A stretch of 64,000 nt of DNA from Tateyamaria sp. syn59 (GCF_007995245.1 NZ_VCBA01000007.1:171008-235007), one strand, 5' to 3'. Positions 56,630 to 64,000 are shown, counted from the first letter of the stretch. Notes: generated by a model not told the origin, from the letters alone. A program made the numbers and translations.

Positions 56630-56785
56630 ATGTCCGATGATCCAGAAAAGGTCTGGCCAACCGGCTTGAACCTGAAAGAGGCGGAGGAAGTTCACAGCTA
56701 CCTCATTGATGGCACCCGTGTCTTCGGGCTCATCGCGCTTCTTGCTCACATTCTAGTGGCGTTCACAACGCCTTGGCTCGGCTAA
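56630..56785 (+). CDS. pucB: Light-harvesting 2 (B800-type) beta subunit
   Basis: The 51-residue polypeptide is too short for usual ORF cut-offs. It starts at ATG 56630 behind GGAGGA. Features of LH2 beta are the acidic N-terminus, WPTGLNLKEAEEVHSYLIDG, a single membrane helix (VFGLIALLAHILVAF) with the bacteriochlorophyll-ligand His in LLAHIL, and the terminal TPWLG. It forms the inner-membrane antenna ring with PucA. pucA follows 12 bases downstream with a strong GGAGGTGA site. Confidence 0.93.
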   Translation: MSDDPEKVWPTGLNLKEAEEVHSYLIDGTRVFGLIALLAHILVAFTTPWLG

Positions 56786-56797
56786 GGAGGTGACGTT

Positions 56798-57145
56798 ATG
56801 AACAATGCAAAAATGTGGCTTGTGGTGCCCCCTGCTGTGGGTGTGCCAATCTTTCTTGGGGCAGTTGCCGTTGGATCGTTTTCGGTTCACGTCGCTGTTC
56901 TAAGCAATACGTCTTGGGTGTCGGACTTCCTGTCCGGGCAAGAGCTGGGCACAGGTGATGAGATGGCCGCACGCCAGATCACGCCCAATGCCGAAACATC
57001 CAAGGCAGCCTACGTTCTTGACGAAAGCAATGACGGACGCGCGCTTACCGTCATCTTTGCGGATGGAACGACAGCAAAGGCCGTGCTTCAGACCGACAAG
57101 ATATACGCGTCAGCGGCACCACCTCTATCGATCGCATCTGACTAG
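56798..57145 (+). CDS. pucA: Light-harvesting 2 alpha subunit with long C-terminal extension
   Basis: Residues 1-47 match LH2 alpha without gaps: MNNAKMWLVVPP, the membrane helix with His31 (SVHVAVL), Trp40, then Val41-Ser-Asp-Phe44-Leu45. B850-type alphas have aromatic residues at 44 and 45 that hydrogen-bond the pigment; here they are Phe and Leu, as in the B800-820 (LH3) alpha. After residue ~50 comes an extension of about 65 residues, rich in Ala/Asp, with no counterpart in short alphas (usually 50-60 residues). The start follows GGAGGTGA. Confidence 0.9.
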   Translation: MNNAKMWLVVPPAVGVPIFLGAVAVGSFSVHVAVLSNTSWVSDFLSGQELGTGDEMAARQITPNAETSKAAYVLDESNDGRALTVIFADGTTAKAVLQTDKIYASAAPPLSIASD

Positions 57146-57199
57146 CGATCCACCGCCGTGGGCGGACTGCGCCCAATGGCACACCTCCGGAAAGCCTGT

Positions 57200-57224
57200 G
57201 ACCGCCCAAATTGCTTGGGCGGTC
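57200..57224 (+). promoter_or_regulatory. Intercistronic hairpin between pucA and pucC
   Basis: Arms GACCGCCCAA and TTGGGCGGTC form a 10-bp stem with a 5-base loop in the 106-base gap. In the puf and puc operons such hairpins protect the upstream antenna mRNA and lower downstream expression, so PucBA would be made in excess over PucC. Confidence 0.75.
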
Positions 57225-57251
57225 CTCCGGCACCACAAGTAGAGATGAGGT

Positions 57252-58679
57252 ATGCTGAACTATCGCGACTTCGCGCTTCGCAAGCTGGCTTCAATAGCTC
57301 CACGCTATCTGCCATTCGCAGATGTCGCGACCGAAGACGTGCCTTTGTCCCGGCTGCTTCGTTTATCCCTGTTTCAAATCACGGTGGGCATGGCTCTGGT
57401 CCTGTTGATGGGCATATTGAACAGGGTCATGATCGTTGAGCTGAACGTGTCGGCAGCACTTGTTGCAGGCATGATCGCCCTGCCGCTTCTGTTTGCACCG
57501 CTGCGCGCACTAATCGGGTTCAAGTCCGATACGCATGTATCCGCACTTGGGTGGCGGCGCGTCCCGTACATCTGGAAAGGCACGATGTACCAGTTTGGTG
57601 GCTTTGCCGTCATGCCTTTCGCGCTGTTGATGCTGTCAGGCTATGCCGAAGCTGCAGACGCCCCGCGCTGGATCGGGGTGTCATCCGCCGCGTTGTCCTT
57701 TCTTCTTGTCGGTGCCGGGCTTCATATGGTTCAGACCGTCGGCTTGGCCCTTGCCACCGACTTGGTGAAGGAAGAAGATCAACCCAAGGTCGTCGGCCTG
57801 ATGTATGTCATGCTGCTCGTGGGCATGGTTGTCAGTGCACTGATCTACGGCGCACTTCTGTCGAACTACACGCCGGGCCGCCTGATCCAGGTCATCCAGG
57901 GCACGGCCGTCGTGACTGTGGCCCTCAATCTGTTTGCAATGTGGAAACAGGAAGCGCGAGATCGCGATGTGGCCCGACAGATGGAACTGGCGCCTAAAAC
58001 GCGCTTTCAGGACGCCTGGCGCAATCTTGCAGCACGCCCCGGCATGGTCCGGCTTTTGGCCGTCATTGGACTTGGCACGTTTGGCTTCGGGATGGCCGAT
58101 GTTTTGCTTGAACCCTATGGCGGTCAGGTGCTTGGCCTGTCCGTCGGGCAAACCACAAAGCTCACCGCCCTTTTGGCTGGCGGCACACTGATTGGCTTTG
58201 GCATCGCCTCGCGCACCCTGACGCGCGGTGGTATACCGGTGCGACTTGCCATTTTTGGCGCACTGATCGCCTTGCCCGGGTTTGCCTCCATTATCTTGTC
58301 GTCCTTGATCGACACGGCCATCCCGTTCTTGCTGGGGACATTTGCGGCTGGTCTTGGTGCGGGTCTTTTCGGCCACGCCACGCTGACGGCGACCATTCGA
58401 AACGCCCCGAACAACCAGATTGGCCTGTCGCTTGGCGCCTGGGGCGCTGTGCAGGCAACATGCGCGGGCGTTGGCATCGCCCTAGCGGGCATTGTTCGCG
58501 ACATCGTGGTTGTGATGCCTGCATTTGCCGGACTTCCCGCCAGCACGCCCTATAATATGGTATTCATAATCGAGATGGCCTTCCTGGCGATGGCCATACT
58601 TGTTGCTATCCCGCTCTTGCTGCGCGGAACACGGCTGAAAGCTGTCAACGCGCGGTCGAAACCGATGGAGGCCCCATGA
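57252..58679 (+). CDS. pucC: PucC/LhaA-type light-harvesting assembly protein (MFS-like)
   Basis: The 475-residue membrane protein of the BCD/MFS family has 12 predicted helices. Family blocks are FQITVGMALVLLMGILNRVMIVEL, LRALIGFKSDTH, GWRRVPYIWKGTM, FGMADVLLEPYGGQVLG, and FGHATLTATIRNAP. PucC is needed to assemble LH2 and probably delivers bacteriochlorophyll or shields the complex. It lies 106 bases after pucA. Its stop overlaps the next start (ATGA), so the repeat protein is translated with it. Confidence 0.93.
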   Translation: MLNYRDFALRKLASIAPRYLPFADVATEDVPLSRLLRLSLFQITVGMALVLLMGILNRVMIVELNVSAALVAGMIALPLLFAPLRALIGFKSDTHVSALGWRRVPYIWKGTMYQFGGFAVMPFALLMLSGYAEAADAPRWIGVSSAALSFLLVGAGLHMVQTVGLALATDLVKEEDQPKVVGLMYVMLLVGMVVSALIYGALLSNYTPGRLIQVIQGTAVVTVALNLFAMWKQEARDRDVARQMELAPKTRFQDAWRNLAARPGMVRLLAVIGLGTFGFGMADVLLEPYGGQVLGLSVGQTTKLTALLAGGTLIGFGIASRTLTRGGIPVRLAIFGALIALPGFASIILSSLIDTAIPFLLGTFAAGLGAGLFGHATLTATIRNAPNNQIGLSLGAWGAVQATCAGVGIALAGIVRDIVVVMPAFAGLPASTPYNMVFIIEMAFLAMAILVAIPLLLRGTRLKAVNARSKPMEAP

Positions 58680-59776
58680 CGCAAATCATCACACGCTATT
58701 TCGAAAGCGTCGATCAAGCGCAAAATGTGTACCGTGAGTTGGTACGCTTCCACCGGTTTTCGCCCCGGATCATCTCCATGTACACGTCTGCGGACGGTTT
58801 GCTGGATAAGCTCACGAAGGCCAAAGTGGATACCGATACCGCCAAGGCCTACGAGAAGCACCTGGCCAAATCGGGCGCGGTGCTCCTGGTCCGGGCTGGA
58901 TACAAACCCCTGTCCGTGGCTCAAACCACCCGCGATGTGGCGGCCGAGATGGGCGCCGTTGACATGGGCGAGCTGGTCGAAGAAGTCACTGTCGAGGACA
59001 AGCCAAACCATCGCCTGAGCATTCTGCAGGACCATCCGCACATGCTGGCGCGACCTATCGATAGCGCCCATCCGAATCCTCATATGGCGGACTGGCCGAT
59101 TCCACTGATCAGTCGCCGCAAGCCATTCCGGGGAAGCATCATTGAACCGCATGGCCGCATGGCGTCCTGGCCCATTGATCTTTTGTTACCGGGCAACAAG
59201 CGTTATGGCCGCTGGCCATTCGACCTGCTGGTCCCCGGCCAAAAGTACATGGCCAAGTTCCCCTTCGCCCACATTGTGCCGGGCCACAAGTTCATGGCGA
59301 AGTTTCCGTTTGGCCATATCGTGCCCGGCCACAAGTTCATGGCGAAGTTCCCGTTCGCTCACATTGTGCCTGGGCACAAGTTCATGGCGAAGTTCCCGTT
59401 TGGCCACATCGTGCCGGGCCACCCACGAATGGCAAACTGGCCCTTCCCGCTTCTCATCAACGGCAAACCGCATACGAACTCTCTCGTTCCCGGAAACAAG
59501 TTCATGGCGAAGTTTCCCTTTGCGCATATTGTGCCGGGCCACAAGTTCATGGCGAAGTTCCCCTTTGCGCACATCGTGCCGGGGCATAAGTTCATGGCGA
59601 AGTTCCCCTTTGCGCACATCGTGCCGGGGCATAAGTTCATGGCGAAGTTTCCCTTCGCCCACATCGTACCTGGCCACAAACACATGGCGAAGTTTCCATT
59701 TGGCCACATCGTGCCGGGCCACAAATACATGGCGAACTGGATCCTGCCGCATACCAAGGCAAAGACCACGTCATAG
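58676..59776 (+). CDS. Repeat protein coupled to pucC (nine 15-residue His-containing repeats)
   Basis: The 366-residue protein has an N-terminal domain (about 1-110, with TRYFESVDQAQNVYRELV and GAVLLVRAGYK), resembling small ferredoxin-like stress proteins. Then come degenerate repeats and nine near-identical units of 15 residues, MAKFPF(A/G)HIVPGHKF, at residues 192-251 (four) and 277-351 (five), separated by MANWPFPLLINGKPHTN. Each unit has two His plus Pro and Phe. There is no signal peptide. Because it overlaps pucC by 4 bases, it is likely to act in LH2 assembly or pigment handling (inference). I know no characterised homologue. Confidence 0.8.
   Translation: MTQIITRYFESVDQAQNVYRELVRFHRFSPRIISMYTSADGLLDKLTKAKVDTDTAKAYEKHLAKSGAVLLVRAGYKPLSVAQTTRDVAAEMGAVDMGELVEEVTVEDKPNHRLSILQDHPHMLARPIDSAHPNPHMADWPIPLISRRKPFRGSIIEPHGRMASWPIDLLLPGNKRYGRWPFDLLVPGQKYMAKFPFAHIVPGHKFMAKFPFGHIVPGHKFMAKFPFAHIVPGHKFMAKFPFGHIVPGHPRMANWPFPLLINGKPHTNSLVPGNKFMAKFPFAHIVPGHKFMAKFPFAHIVPGHKFMAKFPFAHIVPGHKFMAKFPFAHIVPGHKHMAKFPFGHIVPGHKYMANWILPHTKAKTTS
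59249..59728 (+). repeat. Tandem 45-bp repeat array inside the pucC-coupled gene
   Basis: Nine copies of a 45-base unit (four from 59249, five from 59504) encode the 15-residue repeat. Third-position differences are frequent but the amino acid pattern is kept, which argues for selection on the protein. The array should be prone to copy-number change by slippage or recombination. Confidence 0.92.
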
Positions 59777-60046
59777 ATCGCACGACCCGGGCGCCAGCTG
59801 ATAACCACCCAAGTCGGTACTTGGATGGAGGTAGACCTTTTCTTAATCATCGCGGCAACGCCCGGCAGGTCTTCATTTCGTCGTTCTGCAAGACGAACAA
59901 CGCAGCGCAGAAGAAGCCGCGCAGAATTACGCCTACAGATATTGTGCGTACCAGCCGTCTTTCGCGGGAATTTCAACAAGCGGTTTAGCCGCGATGTTTG
60001 TTTGATAGGCTCCCATGTTTAACTGCCATGACATGTGGAGGCGCCA

Positions 60047-61042
60047 GTGCGTGCTATCTCAACGAAGTCTGCGCGTGTTCGTTTTCTCAACGATCAATGC
60101 GACGTGTCTGAATTGTACCCGTCTTCCGGCAGTGACGATCGCTCAGCAGACGTTGAATGGTTGCCCGTCAGAGAATATGGACGACTTTGCTCTCGTGCTA
60201 TGGCACAAAATCAAGCGGAAATGGCGCTGCTCTATGCCCGCAGTTACGGTCCGTGGTGCCCTGGTTGCCTTGCCTTCTCGCAACCAACGCTTGGGGGATT
60301 GTTCGACAGCTTCTGCCGGAAATCCGTCTACCAGATGCAGGGCGCGTGGTTGAAGCTCAATGTTTCCGGCGACTTCGCCAACATAACTTACTATCATGCC
60401 CCTGACGACGACCACCCGCGCATTTGTTTCGATGAAACCTTCATTGTTGCAGCCAGTGCCGAGATGTTGCTCCGTCATGCTCCTGACTGCACTGTAAACA
60501 GCGCTCAATTGGCCACAAATCAGGTGGCTGGCAAAGCGCTATCGGCGCAAATAAAAACGCCGGTCGAAGCAAATGCGGCGGAAAGTGCGATCTCATTTGA
60601 CGCTGCGGTCCTTCAGCAGCAGGTTCCGCAAGCTGTTCCAAAACTATCATCGTCTTTGCAACTTGGCACAGATGTCCTGATGCCCGACGGAACAACCTGC
60701 GATCTTTTGAGCCGTCTAAAGACCGCCGTGGCAGCATCAATAACGGACGGGACAGCCCAGACAATCGAACGATACGCCCATGATTTGGGGATTACGACGC
60801 GAACGCTACAACGGCACGTTGCCGATCATGGCACAACAATAAGTGCGATCCGAGACACATTGCGAGAAGAAAGGGCCTGTCGGCTGCTCACCGATACAGA
60901 CATGCCCATAAAGCAGATCAGTTCCGTTCTGGGCTACGCCTCACAGACCACGTTTTTCAGAGTTTTCCGCCAATGGAAAGGAACGTCCCCGGCTGCTTAT
61001 CGAAAGACTTCCCAGGCAAAATCGAGTGATGGCAGAAAATGA
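60047..61042 (+). CDS. AraC-family transcriptional regulator
   Basis: The 331-residue protein is started at GTG 60047 because GGAGG (60037-60041) is well placed; an earlier GTG at 60035 lies inside that site. It has an N-terminal ligand-binding domain of the Arabinose_bd type (around 20-180) and a C-terminal double HTH: YAHDLGITTRTLQRHVADHG and MPIKQISSVLGYASQTTFFRVFRQWKGTSP. It is between the puc operon and an aerolysin-like gene, so it may control either (inference). Confidence 0.85.
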   Translation: MRAISTKSARVRFLNDQCDVSELYPSSGSDDRSADVEWLPVREYGRLCSRAMAQNQAEMALLYARSYGPWCPGCLAFSQPTLGGLFDSFCRKSVYQMQGAWLKLNVSGDFANITYYHAPDDDHPRICFDETFIVAASAEMLLRHAPDCTVNSAQLATNQVAGKALSAQIKTPVEANAAESAISFDAAVLQQQVPQAVPKLSSSLQLGTDVLMPDGTTCDLLSRLKTAVAASITDGTAQTIERYAHDLGITTRTLQRHVADHGTTISAIRDTLREERACRLLTDTDMPIKQISSVLGYASQTTFFRVFRQWKGTSPAAYRKTSQAKSSDGRK

Positions 61043-61173
61043 GACTTTTTTGTCATCGCACGAGAGTCATGCGCAGTTACGGAACCGCATAGTCATCGCC
61101 TAGGACATGTGAGGCGCGAGGTTGGGCCACGCCAATCTCGCCCTGCACATATCCGGATCATAAGGAGCCTCCG

Positions 61174-62715
61174 ATGACGTCAACCGAGCAACAAGCCGAG
61201 CAATTGGACAACTTGCAAGCAAACCCGAGTCCCTTTGCGAGCAGCAAGGTATTTGAACAGGGCAGGTGTGTGGGCATCGACCATGGGCTGGGAAGCAACG
61301 ATGGCGAAAGCGCTGCCAGTGCTTCGCTTGTATTTGGCGCGTTTGGTGCGGCCCTGGACGCCCGGGACCTAGATTTTGAGAGCCTTACCGTCGAAGGCGA
61401 GATGGCCTTTGAGCTTGCAAGCTACCGTATCGCGGATGTGTTGAGTTCGGACCTCGAGACGACCGACGACGTCGATGAGCAGTTCGGCGAAGACATTGAC
61501 CTGACGATCGTGGACGACTTTGCCACATTGAATGGGACACCTCTTGAGGGTGCTGCAATTCTTGGAACTGACGAGATCATCCTTGATAGCAAGCTCGAGG
61601 GCGAGGAGTTGCGCGACGCCTTGGCCGAAGAAATTGCCGAGACCGCGTTCCAACAGGTCTATGACACAACGTCCATCGGCGATTTCGGTGCCGAGGTGGT
61701 CGCGAGGCTTCAGGACACGTCTGACGAGGCGGAGCTGCAGACATATTTGACCATCGAGGAAAGCGATACCGTCCAAACCGAGTACGGAACCGCAGAGGCC
61801 TATGATGACAGCGCGTATGAATTCTTCATCACGATATTGGAACAGGAAGCGCCCAACCTAGAGGTCACTGGATACATCGTCAGTGACGAAGAGACGATGC
61901 GCGAAGTGGCCGATTCAGTGGTTGGACCTGAGGCAAATTCTCGACGGTCGTATTGGGGTGACGAAGGGTCCAATACGATTGGCGACATCGCCGTTGTCGA
62001 CTTGGATGGCGATGGCGAGGTGTGGGAAAGTGCGTTGGTCTTCATAGATGCTGGCGTACCATTTGACGAGACATCGGCGAACGTCGTGTCGCGCGCTTCG
62101 GGCTACGATTACATCCCGATTTCCGGCCTAACCGAAACATACACGGCTTCGGGGAGCCCGGGTGAATCGCGCATTACGACGACATACACTTCGAGCGCGG
62201 AATACTCGCTTTCAGAGGAGACAAACTGGTCGGAGGCAAACACTGTCAACGGCAGTGCGAATGTCACCATTGGCGCGTTTGAAGTGTCAGGCGGCGTCTC
62301 AGAAACAAGCTCTGAAGGGGGAAGCGTGACCACGTCAAATACCGCTACGGCAACCGTGACGAACTCGATTACAGAGGTTTTGAATGGCGACGATTATCCG
62401 GCAGATACTCGGCTGACCGTTGGCCTGCATGAGACCATCGCGGATGTAAACGCGACGACCGAATACGATATGTGGTTTGAATTTCGTGAGGCGGATGGCA
62501 GCCTGGACGGTGTCGTCAGATTCGATGTTGAAGAAACAAGGATCTTGGAAGACTACTTGCTCGACATCACGTTCACGCAACATGAAGTGGATCGTCTCGA
62601 ACTTGACGAAACGACGATCGCTTCATTGGATAGTAGCACCGGCCTAACCTTCGCGGATCTAGGTTTGGGAAATCCTTCGTCCTCTTCAAATACCACGGAT
62701 TTTGTCGTCGCGTAG
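61174..62715 (+). CDS. Aerolysin-like protein family member (second intact copy)
   Basis: The 513-residue, strongly acidic protein begins at ATG 61174 behind GGAG. It shares with the 55009 protein the N-domain (DLTIVDDFATLNGTPLEGAA, ALAEEIAETAF, GDFGAEVVARL, SDTVQTEYGTAEA) and a calcium-type loop (VVDLDGDGEVWES). The strand region is very Ser/Thr rich (ITTTYTSSAEYSLSEET, NGSANVTIGAFEVSGGV, GGSVTTSNTATATVTNSIT) and alternates polar and apolar residues, as in aerolysin-like hairpins. No signal peptide. Divergent C-terminus; function inferred only from the pattern. Confidence 0.62.
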   Translation: MTSTEQQAEQLDNLQANPSPFASSKVFEQGRCVGIDHGLGSNDGESAASASLVFGAFGAALDARDLDFESLTVEGEMAFELASYRIADVLSSDLETTDDVDEQFGEDIDLTIVDDFATLNGTPLEGAAILGTDEIILDSKLEGEELRDALAEEIAETAFQQVYDTTSIGDFGAEVVARLQDTSDEAELQTYLTIEESDTVQTEYGTAEAYDDSAYEFFITILEQEAPNLEVTGYIVSDEETMREVADSVVGPEANSRRSYWGDEGSNTIGDIAVVDLDGDGEVWESALVFIDAGVPFDETSANVVSRASGYDYIPISGLTETYTASGSPGESRITTTYTSSAEYSLSEETNWSEANTVNGSANVTIGAFEVSGGVSETSSEGGSVTTSNTATATVTNSITEVLNGDDYPADTRLTVGLHETIADVNATTEYDMWFEFREADGSLDGVVRFDVEETRILEDYLLDITFTQHEVDRLELDETTIASLDSSTGLTFADLGLGNPSSSSNTTDFVVA

Positions 62716-63030
62716 TGTTATGGGACGAGGCTGGACCCAATTGACTAAGCCTCTCGAAACGAGGCCACCGAATTCTGAACAATCGGTCCAGTCAAAAGGT
62801 GCGGCGCAGCAGTTCGTGGAGCCTTGGCCGCTCCGTATGGCCAATAAAGGCTCCGCAAAAAGAGACCTGGCAAGAACGCGTCAATTCAGTGAAACCGTGA
62901 AAGCGCTTCAACCGACCCGGTTTCACTTCGCTTCCTTTGTGCTGTCAGTTACGAGTATATCTGTCGCCCTGCCCAAGGTCAGGTTGGAGCCCAGACCTAC
63001 CCCTTACTTCTATCTTTTCGGTTCAGGTGT
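62716..63030. other. 315-base region after the second aerolysin-like gene
   Basis: Base composition is visibly lower in GC than the chromosome to the left. Apparent open frames on the plus strand do not look protein-like. Two small minus-strand frames lie just beyond. Confidence 0.4.
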
Positions 63031-63153
63031 TTACTGGCGACTTGCTCGTAAAATGCGAATTAGCAAGACAATTGCGAATAGGATCGCTCCTAATAGGAAC
63101 CAAGGCAACCCAACAAAAGCGAAAGCATATCCGCCCATCTTCAACCCATTCAC
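63031..63153 (-). CDS. Possible small one-helix membrane protein
   Basis: A GTG-started 40-residue frame has a clear hydrophobic helix (AFAFVGLPWFLLGAILFAIVLLI) followed by RILRASRQ. No strong ribosome site was found. It may be a gene fragment; it is adjacent to a second small membrane frame on the same strand (63238-63390). Confidence 0.3.
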   Translation of the reverse strand: MNGLKMGGYAFAFVGLPWFLLGAILFAIVLLIRILRASRQ

Positions 63154-63237
63154 CCATTCGGTAATGTCGAGACCAAAAACCAAACACTCGATAACATCGC
63201 GCTCACGAGGGTTATGGCAATTTCCCAGGTTTTTCAG

Positions 63238-63390
63238 TCACAAGCCCAGTTCAACTGACGACACTAGGCCAAGTGGAACGCACAGCCAGACAGTTATCAA
63301 AGTGATCCAGAGCCTGACCCGTTTGGAGGTAACGAGCCAAGTGGCCACTGCACCGCATAGCAATGGAAGGGTGAATGCAAGTAGTTCCAC
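63238..63390 (-). CDS. Possible small two-helix membrane protein
   Basis: A GTG-started 50-residue frame with two hydrophobic segments (LLAFTLPLLCGAVATWLV and WITLITVWLCVPLGLV) joined by TSKRVRL. The positive loop is consistent with a real membrane hairpin. No strong ribosome site; could be a remnant. Confidence 0.35.
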   Translation of the reverse strand: MELLAFTLPLLCGAVATWLVTSKRVRLWITLITVWLCVPLGLVSSVELGL

Positions 63391-63541
63391 AGTTCATCGT
63401 TTTTGAGTCCAATAGCAAATTGGGACCCTATTCGAGCCGCGACCGTTGGACAACGACGGCTTCGTCCCGTAAATCAGTCATGGTCGTGATATCGGCGCAC
63501 GTCTGGTGCAGATGTGACGCTGCAGTTGCGTTGGAGCTAGT

Positions 63542-64000
63542 TTATGGGTCCTGACCCTGGTTTGCTGAAATTGAGATCGTGTTTTCCCTGAGGTTAGGAC
63601 TGAATATTTTGGTGGAACATGCCCTCATTGAATAGCGGCGTTTTGCGAACAAATTAGAACGCGCGTAGGCGGCTTCAGCTTTGTCCTTGATCCCACGAGC
63701 AATCGCTGCCTCGATGACGTCGCGAGGAGAGCCCGTAGTTTCACCGGCCCAATCGCGGAAAGTGGAGCGGACACCGTGGACAGTGATACCGTTACGCTCC
63801 ATACGGCGCGGAACTGCCGACATGCTCATGTCTGAGATCGGCTTGCCGGGTTTGGTCTCGCTTTCAAGCACCAACGAGGAATCGTCGCCAGGCGGCCCAA
63901 GGTACGCAATGGATTGCGGCGTAAGGGGCCACGATGCTCTTTGCCAGCCTTCATGCGCTCCGCTGGGACAGTCTACGCGTTGCCCTGACTTGCGCGCAAA
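63542..64000 (-). pseudogene. Tyrosine recombinase/integrase remnant (right end of island)
   Basis: The frame from 63542 encodes the catalytic end of a P4-type integrase: HGVRSTFRDWAGE (His-x-x-Arg) and AEAAYARSNLFAKRR (nucleophile Tyr). Reading further upstream, the aligned frame changes around 63920-63935 (frameshift), and a TAG at 63973-63975 replaces an expected Trp codon before TVPAERMKAGKEHR. It continues beyond the window. It is in the opposite orientation to the left remnant and overlaps it in sequence, so these are two different broken genes. Confidence 0.78.

Noticed and set aside
58676..59776. The 45-bp repeats as a CRISPR-like array
   Set aside because: The units are contiguous without spacers, stay in frame and encode a repeated peptide in a coupled gene.
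62702..63406. A 234-residue plus-strand frame after the second aerolysin-like gene
   Set aside because: It has no ribosome site, low-complexity Ser/Arg/Pro content and no motif; small minus-strand membrane frames fit the region better.
1..64000. CRISPR arrays, rRNA genes, intact insertion sequences, or prophage structural genes
   Set aside because: None was seen; the only mobile-element signs are the two broken integrases.

Overview
The window looks like a chromosomal segment of a Roseobacter-group alphaproteobacterium (Rhodobacterales). It is GC-rich, with tightly packed operons full of 4-base start/stop overlaps. Lineage markers include a metK leader that reads as a SAM/SAH riboswitch (a class known mainly from Rhodobacterales), irr next to fabA-fabB-fabI, and a light-harvesting puc operon preceded by PpsR-type sites. 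The last feature implies an (aerobic) anoxygenic phototroph. No bch, crt or puf genes lie inside the window.

Layout. 0-4.9 kb (+): an FMN-flavin (PNPOx-like) protein cut by the window edge, a small membrane protein, then a coupled cluster of bicupin, methyltransferase, MetE-C-like enzyme, RraA-like protein and CIA30 protein. 4.9-13.3 kb (-): an enolase-superfamily enzyme, an MFS exporter, pcaB and pcaD of the protocatechuate branch, and a four-gene coupled operon (HAD dehalogenase, alpha/beta hydrolase, PLP dehydratase, EEP phosphodiesterase). 13.4-20.1 kb: FKBP isomerase, the fabA-fabB-fabI unsaturated fatty acid operon, a 2OG-Fe(II) oxygenase related to BesD/HalD, irr, and a soluble mini-chemoreceptor. 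20.3-28.8 kb (+): miaB, an OmpA/lipoprotein pair sharing a sequence block, phoH-ybeY-corC-lnt, riboswitch-metK, ybjN. 28.8-30.5 kb (-): three poorly known genes. 30.9-35.9 kb (+): rpsA, ihfB, lapA-like, trpF, GNAT, trpB. 36.1-37.4 kb: an unusual three-gene operon of two Asp-rich exported proteins and a membrane-anchored LuxR-type regulator. 37.4-52.0 kb: housekeeping and metabolic genes (pth, rplY, lldD-like, nitroreductase-MarR pair, trmB, aroA-cmk, trpA, pagL, ychF).

52.4 kb to the end is accessory DNA. It begins at tRNA-Ser(GCT) followed by a broken tyrosine-recombinase gene and ends in a second broken recombinase gene of opposite orientation. Between them lie three relatives of one protein family with an aerolysin-like, Ser/Thr-rich strand region (one is a pseudogene), a puc operon (pucB, pucA, pucC and a translationally coupled gene for a protein with nine near-perfect 15-residue His-containing repeats), and an AraC-type regulator. 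The PucA protein carries Phe44-Leu45 in place of the B850-type aromatic pair and has a long C-terminal extension, so the antenna is predicted to be blue-shifted (B800-820-like).

The two least explained pieces are the repeat protein tied to pucC and the aerolysin-like family. The Asp-rich/PepSY/membrane-LuxR operon comes next. Assignments come from reading motifs by eye; no database search was run.
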